This document shows, in pieces, positions 27,953-34,376 of a stretch of DNA of 34,376 nucleotides. The notes beneath the pieces were generated by a model. The model saw only the letters and a program-made list of their open reading frames with translations. It was not told where the DNA came from and made no database searches. Numbering within the stretch: the stretch's first letter is position 1; each line of letters starts with the position of its first letter. This stretch comes from Pricia sp. Its GTDB lineage: Bacteria; Bacteroidota; Bacteroidia; Flavobacteriales; Flavobacteriaceae. The stretch covers positions 1 through 34,376 of the forward strand of contig JAGXIC010000278.1 in the NCBI GenBank assembly GCA_024635875.1, given 5' to 3'. The position numbers and the translations under genes were made by a program.

Positions 27953-29725
27953 TCATAACTGTTTATCCAGCTGTGAGATTACCGCGCTGGCACTGTCATA
28001 ATCCTGCTGCATTTGCACTTCCGAGAACGGACTATAACGCGCCATTTCACAATTCTTGAGCAAGGCGATAAAGCCGTCCTTGGTCGATTCGTCAACCCCT
28101 TTTTCGTCCAATAGGGATGCAATCTTTTCTTTGTTAAACTCTGAAGTCTGTATTTTGAGCTTGGCCTTTAAATAGTTATGCAAGCCTTTTTCAAGAGCGA
28201 TGTAAAAAGGTTCCTTATTGCCAAGTTCCTTTCGGGCCTTCGACAAATATTTCCTGGCGAGTTTATTGGCCCTTCGAATTCGGTTACCGGCCACATCGCC
28301 GGCGATAGCCTCCCGTTTTTTTCCAAAAATGATCGCAAGGGGAATTAGCAACAGGGGCAACAGCAACCACAGATAGAACCGGGTAGACCCAAAAAAATAG
28401 TTCGTACCGATAGCGGTCAGGTGGGGCTTCAATTTTATAAAATTGAACTGGTTGCCAGTGGCCACGGACTGTTTTCCGTTTGAATTTTGTGCATCGAATA
28501 TATCGTTCGCACTAGTAGGCCCTTCCTTAACGTTGATTAGGATTTCTTTGGAAGTAAGCGTTTTGTAGCTTTCTATATTGGGGTCAAAATAAGTGAACGA
28601 GATAGATGGCATGGGATACTTACCTCTAAAAGAAGGTACAATCGTGTAGTTGTTGCTCACCGTTCCCTGGGTACCCGAAAGCGTGGTTCGGACGCTTTCT
28701 TCAAATTCGGGTTCGTACACCTCCAATGAACCGGGTAGAATGGGTTTGGGAAGTTGAAAAAGTTTTAGATTGCCCTTACCGCTCACCTGCACCTTGGCCT
28801 GTAACGATTCGGAAGCATTGAGATGGGTCTTGCTTGTGGTTACAGAAAAGTCGAATTTACCTACGGCACCACTAAAATTGACCGGCTTGCCTTTTTCGGG
28901 CAAAGGTTTTACGTCAATGGTACGGTTGCCTGCCGACACTGTTTTAGTAGTCTGCGAATAGATACGGCCCCCGAAAAAATCGCGTTGGTTTGTCGGCACA
29001 TCGACAGATACTTCGAGAGAGAGGGGTTCGATTTCCAGTTTTCCGGATTTCTGTGGATAGAGCACTACCCTTTTCAATATTACGTAGCGATAGGGCTTGC
29101 CATTGTAGGTGCCATTTTTCACATCGGGTCTGGAAACAGGAATATCCTGGCTCCAAAAGTTATTGTACTTCGGATTGTCAAGCGGTTGATAATTAGAGAT
29201 ACTTATGGCCGGACTGATATACATTTTGTACACCACACTCAAAGCTTCGTTAAGATAGGGGTCAGTCTTGGAAACCTCGGCCACCAGATGCAAACTTTCG
29301 TCCGCCACGTCGTCGGCCGTCATTTCATCGCTCGGCTTGTCCACGGCAGGAGTGACCTCAACTTCTTTAGGAGTCGATTTATAGGTCTGACCGTCGATTA
29401 CGATGGTAGCCTGTTTTATGGTGAACCGACCTTGTGACCTTGGTGCCAAGGTATAGGAATAGGTTTTGGAATAACTGCGTACCCCATTGACCCATGATGA
29501 ACTTATAGATTGTGAAGGCCCCATAAGTACCCGAAAACCGGTAAAATCAGGCGGGTTGAAGTTATCCCCATCTTTGTTCATGGCAAAGTCGACCCGCAGC
29601 CTTTCGTTGATACCAAGTTTGTCTTTACTGAGTATCATCTCGAAGGTAACGGCATCGCTATCCTGTGCTTTTAGTACGATAGCTAAAAACAACAAAGGAA
29701 TCAGGGTGATATACCTCTTTAACAA
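27953..29725 (-). CDS. batD: BatD family protein
   Basis: 590 aa; signal peptide, VSVDVPTNQRDFFGG, VSGKGNLKLFQLPKPILPGSLEVYEPE typical of BatD. Confidence 0.9.
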   Translation of the reverse strand: MLKRYITLIPLLFLAIVLKAQDSDAVTFEMILSKDKLGINERLRVDFAMNKDGDNFNPPDFTGFRVLMGPSQSISSSWVNGVRSYSKTYSYTLAPRSQGRFTIKQATIVIDGQTYKSTPKEVEVTPAVDKPSDEMTADDVADESLHLVAEVSKTDPYLNEALSVVYKMYISPAISISNYQPLDNPKYNNFWSQDIPVSRPDVKNGTYNGKPYRYVILKRVVLYPQKSGKLEIEPLSLEVSVDVPTNQRDFFGGRIYSQTTKTVSAGNRTIDVKPLPEKGKPVNFSGAVGKFDFSVTTSKTHLNASESLQAKVQVSGKGNLKLFQLPKPILPGSLEVYEPEFEESVRTTLSGTQGTVSNNYTIVPSFRGKYPMPSISFTYFDPNIESYKTLTSKEILINVKEGPTSANDIFDAQNSNGKQSVATGNQFNFIKLKPHLTAIGTNYFFGSTRFYLWLLLPLLLIPLAIIFGKKREAIAGDVAGNRIRRANKLARKYLSKARKELGNKEPFYIALEKGLHNYLKAKLKIQTSEFNKEKIASLLDEKGVDESTKDGFIALLKNCEMARYSPFSEVQMQQDYDSASAVISQLDKQL

Positions 29726-29789
29726 AATCCTACTTTATTTAAACCGTTTACGGCAGTTACATCTAGTATTAACCAACAAATGACCCGCA

Positions 29790-30650
29790 TTACCAATCCT
29801 TTTCATTTTTGACCTTTACCCCTTTCACTTTTTGGGCATCTATTTTTTCCTGAACTTTTTTCTCCTCGTTCTGCATGGCATCCAACAGGTTTTGTACCTG
29901 CTGCCTGCTCAATTGGTCGGGGCGGCGCTGCTGGGGCTGTTCCTGTTCATCGCCCTCTTCGGGTTTTTTCTCCTGTTCTTTTTTTTCGTTGCCTTCGCCC
30001 TCTTTATTATCGTCTTTCTTTTCCTCGTTTTCGTTGCCCTCGTCTCCTTTGTCGCCTTCGTCCTTTTTATCTTCTTTGTTCTCGTCTTCGTTATCGCCCT
30101 CTTTTTTATCCTCGTTTTTGTCTTTTTCGTCCTGTTTGTCCTGCTCGTTTTTATTATCTTGGTTTTGGTCGTTCTTTTGTTCGTCTTTTTCCAACATTTC
30201 TTTAGCGAGTGCCAGGTTATACCGGGTCTCTTCGTCGGTGGGGTTGTTGCGTAAGGCTTCTTTATACGCCTCGACGGCCTTTTGGTAGTCCTTTCGCTTC
30301 ATGAACACATTGCCCATATTATGGTAGGCGACATGTTTTTCTTCCTTATCGGTAGCGAGTTCCCCGGCCTCCTTAAAACGGCCGAAGGCTTCGCTGTAAG
30401 TTTCGTTGTTGTAGTATGCATTTCCCAAATTGTAACGGGCAGCGGCATTTTCATCGCTTTTGGCAATGGCGCGGCGATAATCCATCTCGGCGTCCACAAA
30501 TTTATCTTCGGAAAGCTGTTTGTTGCCTTCCCAAGTCAGGTCTTTGGATTGCTCGAGGGCTTTTTGCTTCGCTTTTTCGTCGTCTTGGCCGAAGGCAAGG
30601 CAGCTTATCAGTGCTATTAGAAATGTTAGTTTTAAGTTCATATGCTTCAT
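29790..30650 (-). CDS. batC: BatC-like TPR protein with long acidic/lysine low-complexity tail
   Basis: 286 aa; signal peptide, tandem TPR (ARYNLGNAYYNNETYSEAFGRFKEAG), Glu/Asp/Lys-rich tail. Confidence 0.85.
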   Translation of the reverse strand: MKHMNLKLTFLIALISCLAFGQDDEKAKQKALEQSKDLTWEGNKQLSEDKFVDAEMDYRRAIAKSDENAAARYNLGNAYYNNETYSEAFGRFKEAGELATDKEEKHVAYHNMGNVFMKRKDYQKAVEAYKEALRNNPTDEETRYNLALAKEMLEKDEQKNDQNQDNKNEQDKQDEKDKNEDKKEGDNEDENKEDKKDEGDKGDEGNENEEKKDDNKEGEGNEKKEQEKKPEEGDEQEQPQQRRPDQLSRQQVQNLLDAMQNEEKKVQEKIDAQKVKGVKVKNEKDW

Positions 30651-30691
30651 TTAATCGACATGGTTTACCGTTTGTCCTTTGCTCCAGGAAC

Positions 30692-30795
30692 GGTTTAAGG
30701 TTTAAATCCGCCAAAAGCGGGTTCAAAATTTAAGGTTCAAGTCGATGCAACATTAAACTTTGAACAGCAGCTTAGCTGCGATTGAACCTTAAACC
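30692..30795 (+). repeat. ~104-bp dispersed repeat, copy 2, with 14-bp imperfect terminal inverted repeats
   Basis: GGTTTAAGGTTTAA (30692-30705) and TTGAACCTTAAACC (30782-30795), 13/14 complementary; internal hairpins CCGCCAAAAGCGG and GCAGCTTAGCTGC. Confidence 0.65.
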
Positions 30796-30872
30796 AATCG
30801 AGCGTCAATTTCGAGGCCTGTCGCCAGCCTCATCGTAACTACCGACTGCAACTGCCATTGCCAACTTTTTCA

Positions 30873-31919
30873 CTACTGTACGTCCTTTTCATTGAACAGG
30901 TTCAACTTTCGTAACCACTTCGTCTTTTTTTCCAAGGTAAAAACATCCAAAAATAAAAATAGGAATCCTGTCCCCAAAAACCACTGGAACTGATCCTTGA
31001 ACTCGGCGAACTGTTTGGCCTCGAATTCCTTTTTATCCATCTGCAACAATTGTTCCTTAATGAATTCAACGGCTTCCCCTGTATTGTCTCCGTTGATATA
31101 TTCCCCGTTACCTTCATCGGCGATGTCCTTTAGAAAGGTTTCGTCCAGCTTTGTGATGACGGTTTCTCCTTTGTTATCCTTTTTCAAACTTTCGACTACG
31201 CCATTTCTTTTTATAGGGATAGGGGCACCTTTTGTTTTGCCAACACCAATAGTAAAAATACGTATCCCCTCGTCGGTCGCCTTTTCTACGGCCTCTATAG
31301 TCGACTCCCCAGAATGGTCTTCGCCATCGGAAATGATGAAAAGCACCCGATTCGTCTGTTCTTGGTCGTTGTAATAGGTGGTCGCCAATTCAATAGCTTG
31401 GTCAATCGCCGTACCCTGGGAAGTGAGCATCTCGGTGTTCATGCTTTGCAAAAACATCTTGGCCGCGCCATAGTCGGTCGTAATCGGCAGTTGTGGAAAT
31501 GCTTGCCCAGCATAGGCGATAATTCCGATACGGTCGCTGGCCAATTGATTGATTATTTCGGAAACCAGCCGCTTGGACTTTTCCAACCGGTTGGGCGCAA
31601 TATCCTCCGCCAACATACTTTTGGATACATCGATTGCAAAAACGATATCGACCCCTTCGCGCTTTACCGTCTCCAACTTCGTGCCGATTTTCGGATTTAC
31701 CAGTCCCAAGGTCAAAAAGGACAGCCCTAGTAACAAGAAAAATAGCTTCAGCCCCGATTTGAATTTAGATCTATCGGGCGTGAGCCGTTTCAATAACACC
31801 TCATCGGCAAAGGTATTCCGCGTGCGTTTTCTCCAGAGTTGCAGCAGGAAGAACAAGACGACAAGTACCGGGATTATCGCCAGCAGATAGAAATATATTT
31901 TTTCGTCTAATTGAATCAT
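30873..31919 (-). CDS. batB: BatB, VWA-domain membrane protein
   Basis: 348 aa; MIDAS-like DIVFAIDVSKSMLAEDIAPNRLEKSKRLVSEII; LFIISDGEDHSG. Confidence 0.9.
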   Translation of the reverse strand: MIQLDEKIYFYLLAIIPVLVVLFFLLQLWRKRTRNTFADEVLLKRLTPDRSKFKSGLKLFFLLLGLSFLTLGLVNPKIGTKLETVKREGVDIVFAIDVSKSMLAEDIAPNRLEKSKRLVSEIINQLASDRIGIIAYAGQAFPQLPITTDYGAAKMFLQSMNTEMLTSQGTAIDQAIELATTYYNDQEQTNRVLFIISDGEDHSGESTIEAVEKATDEGIRIFTIGVGKTKGAPIPIKRNGVVESLKKDNKGETVITKLDETFLKDIADEGNGEYINGDNTGEAVEFIKEQLLQMDKKEFEAKQFAEFKDQFQWFLGTGFLFLFLDVFTLEKKTKWLRKLNLFNEKDVQ

Positions 31920-32067
31920 TGTTTAAAGTTCAAGCGCAAGTTCAAGTATCAAGTTCAAATATTACTGGATTACAATTAAAATAATCGAATCAAAAGTTTT
32001 GAATCTATAGGTTTCATTAGGATTTTACAGATTCAATTTTATAAACTTATAAACCCATAACCCTTTT

Positions 32068-33066
32068 TTATATAAAACTCCGAAACAGCGTATTTCGCAA
32101 CACCCATTCCAATAGGAGCAAACCCCCTGCCAAAAGCACCCAGGAACGGAATTTTTCTTCGTACCTAAAGTACTTGAACTCTTCTATATCTGTTTTTTCG
32201 AGTTTGTTGATTTCCTCATAAATCGCTTCCAGTTTCTCGTTGTCCGTAGCCCTAAAATATTTTCCGCCGGTGACTTTGGCGATATCTTTCAGTAATTCTT
32301 CATCAATCTCTACCTGGCGCATGCCGTAACGAAACGAACCATCGGCGTTATAGGCGATGGGCGATAGGGCATTACCGTTCGTGCCGATAGCTATCGTGTA
32401 CGTCTTAATACCGTATTCAATCGCAAGATCTGCCGCGGTCTGTGGCTCGATAAAACCGGAATTGTTGACTCCATCGGTCAACAGAATGATGATCTTGCTT
32501 ACGGCTTTGCTTTCTTTCAACCTGTTGACCGATGTGGCCAGCCCCATACCGATGGCCGTACCGTCGTTCAATTGCCCATACGTTATATCACGGAGCGAAC
32601 TGAGTACAATGGCCTTGTCGCTCGTAATAGGCGTTTTCGTGTAGGCCTCACCGGCATAGGCCACAAGACCGATGCGGTCGTTCGGACGTTCTTTGATGAA
32701 ATCTCCCGCAACTTCTTTCAAGGCCGTAAGGCGATTGGGTTTCAGATCACGCGCCAGCATACTCGATGAAACGTCGATGGCCATAACGATATCAATGCCT
32801 TTTGTGGTCTTGGTTCTCGTAGAAATATCCTCGGTCTGGGGGCGCGCCATTGCCGTTATGATAGCCGTTAGGGCCAAAAGACGCAGTACAAACAGGAAGG
32901 GCTTCAACCTCGGAAGAAACCCCGACCCCGAAAAACCTTTGATAGTGGGCATTTTCAGTGAGGCCACCTGTTCCCTGCGTTTGTAGAAATACCACAAGAC
33001 GGCCAGAGGAAGCAACAATAGCAACCAAAAGAATTCCGGATTTGCGAATGTTATATTTTCAAGCAT
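32068..33066 (-). CDS. batA: BatA, VWA-domain membrane protein
   Basis: 332 aa; DIVMAIDVSSSMLARDLKPNRLTALKEVAGDFI; ILLTDGVNNSG. Confidence 0.92.
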   Translation of the reverse strand: MLENITFANPEFFWLLLLLPLAVLWYFYKRREQVASLKMPTIKGFSGSGFLPRLKPFLFVLRLLALTAIITAMARPQTEDISTRTKTTKGIDIVMAIDVSSSMLARDLKPNRLTALKEVAGDFIKERPNDRIGLVAYAGEAYTKTPITSDKAIVLSSLRDITYGQLNDGTAIGMGLATSVNRLKESKAVSKIIILLTDGVNNSGFIEPQTAADLAIEYGIKTYTIAIGTNGNALSPIAYNADGSFRYGMRQVEIDEELLKDIAKVTGGKYFRATDNEKLEAIYEEINKLEKTDIEEFKYFRYEEKFRSWVLLAGGLLLLEWVLRNTLFRSFI

Positions 33067-33162
33067 TTAGAGACTGATTTGAAACATCCCGATTATTTTT
33101 TTATACCTTTTTTTGCGCAGTACGTCGTTATCCCGAACGGTAGGGATTGAACCGTAACACCC

Positions 33163-34376
33163 TTAGACCTCCGTTTTTACTTCTACCGTGTTCAGTATGC
33201 GTTCTACGATCTGTTCGGCATAGGTGTCCCCATCGGTCCAGGTCAGCATTACCTGTTGTTGAAAACCTTTTCCGCCGAAAATCAGCAAACTGTATTTACC
33301 CTGTACCGCTTCTGGGGAATCGGGTACGGCAAACTTTGCGCTTCCATATATCTTAACCCCTTTTACGCCGGTGACCGTTGTGAATTCCTCGTCTTTCGTG
33401 ATGATATTTTTGGCGCCCCTGCTTTCCATATCTTTGACGAAGGCGTCGATAGATTTCTCATAATCCGGTTCCGTTTCTTGTGAAAGCAAGGTGGAGACCG
33501 CGCTAATCGAGAATAAGCCGTTGGGGCTTTCATATTGAAATACCTGCAATTCCTGTAGGTTCGCCTTTTGTTCAGGTGAAATCTCTTTTTTCTGCCTTTT
33601 CAACACCTTGGGGGTTTCCAGACTTATCGGTGGATAGCCATAGGTGCTCGCAATCCACTCACCTTCAAGCAAAGTCTTTGTCGGATGGCCGAATACGGAA
33701 TCCATTACTGGGGCGAAGCCGTATTTGTATACTGCAATACCTGTGGTAACCAGCAGAAAAGCGATGGCCGCCGCCGCTGCAAAAACAATTTTACGACGTT
33801 GCTGTTTGTGCGCCTGTTCCTCTTTATATTCCTCCTTTTCCATAAGCTCTTCTAGCGTAGGTTCGGGCAGGGCATCGTGTGTCTTGGTAACGATTTCTTC
33901 GATAGATTTCGGGTCGTTCTGCGCCATTGAAGATTCCGGTCGCGACTTTGCGAACTTGACCAGGTCGGCCGTTTGCAAGATACGTTTGAACTGCTTCAGG
34001 GTGTCGTCTTCCAGTTTCAGTTCGCCGGCATCCCGAAGCATTTCCAATTTATAGATCAGCTCATCGGTGGTACTTTCCATGGCGGACACGTGTACGTCTT
34101 CCTCGAGGTACAATCGCACGATATCCGTAAGCTCGGAATAATATTGTTTGTATTCGTCTTGGATAAGGTATTTGGAATTCTCCAGTTTTTTCAGTTCCAA
34201 CAGCGCACGGTCATAGGCGGGCAGTAGGGCTACTTTTTCCTCTTCGGATAACCGTTTTTTTCGGAAGACGAACCAATAGAGAAGTCCGCCGACAACCGCT
34301 AATCCCAAAAGGATACCTAAAACCCACAACCAAAGTTCGGAACGGCTTTTTTCGACCTCCATCAAGGGTTTGATAT
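33163..34376 (-). CDS. Bat-operon-associated membrane protein, partial at right window edge
   Basis: The frame stays open upstream of 34365 (I-K-P-L-M-E-V-E-K-S...), so the N-terminus lies beyond the window. TM segment LWLWVLGILLGLAVVGGLLYWFVF, coiled region, second TM. Confidence 0.75.
   Translation of the reverse strand, partial: IKPLMEVEKSRSELWLWVLGILLGLAVVGGLLYWFVFRKKRLSEEEKVALLPAYDRALLELKKLENSKYLIQDEYKQYYSELTDIVRLYLEEDVHVSAMESTTDELIYKLEMLRDAGELKLEDDTLKQFKRILQTADLVKFAKSRPESSMAQNDPKSIEEIVTKTHDALPEPTLEELMEKEEYKEEQAHKQQRRKIVFAAAAAIAFLLVTTGIAVYKYGFAPVMDSVFGHPTKTLLEGEWIASTYGYPPISLETPKVLKRQKKEISPEQKANLQELQVFQYESPNGLFSISAVSTLLSQETEPDYEKSIDAFVKDMESRGAKNIITKDEEFTTVTGVKGVKIYGSAKFAVPDSPEAVQGKYSLLIFGGKGFQQQVMLTWTDGDTYAEQIVERILNTVEVKTEV

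Noticed and set aside
29832-30288. Two long plus-strand ORFs (140 and 137 aa), one very hydrophobic and one Ser/Phe-rich
   Set aside because: Artefacts antisense to the acidic/lysine low-complexity tail of BatC.
1-34376. tRNA, rRNA, prophage, toxin-antitoxin or defence systems
   Set aside because: No cloverleaf-like segments, phage structural genes or recognisable defence/TA proteins were identified in the ORFs or intergenic regions.

Overview
The window is a chromosomal segment from a marine-type Flavobacteriaceae (Bacteroidota), judged from gene content and TAnnTTTG-type promoters. Most of it is housekeeping or transport genes. These include an edge-truncated thioesterase, a Gfo/Idh/MocA oxidoreductase, a nitronate monooxygenase, a bestrophin plus YheT-type hydrolase, a cytochrome c lipoprotein, a PhyH dioxygenase with a SulP transporter, a DUF421 protein, gpsA and glpD, an AddA/UvrD-like helicase-nuclease, and a Fe/Mn SOD. 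They are followed by an extended PurF-type amidotransferase, a PfkB kinase, a SulP / beta-carbonic anhydrase / Usp / SulP cluster, and a Bat (Bacteroides aerotolerance) operon running off the right edge. The most interesting signal is non-coding. In the ~1.1 kb between the convergent sod and purF-like genes, a ~75-nt element occurs four times (about 17.44-17.53, 17.65-17.73, 17.96-18.04 and 18.18-18.27 kb). Read on the minus strand, each copy has a Bacteroidota -7 box (TAnnTTTG, three exact and one near match) 5-6 nt before the conserved core. The core CCATAGCATAAGTAGGTTAAGTTYATGGTAAGATTTGGG is followed by a stem-loop with covarying stem sequence and a T-tract. This looks like a tandem array of four self-contained small-RNA genes. 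Secondary signals are an orphan terminator-like hairpin at ~10.33 kb, two homologous ~100-bp dispersed repeats (2.67 and 30.69 kb), a deletion-fused cNMP-binding/thioredoxin-reductase pseudogene, transposase relics at 6.04-6.35 kb, and a perfect 22-bp palindrome before a SulP gene. All homology calls are from recall of family motifs; no searches were run.
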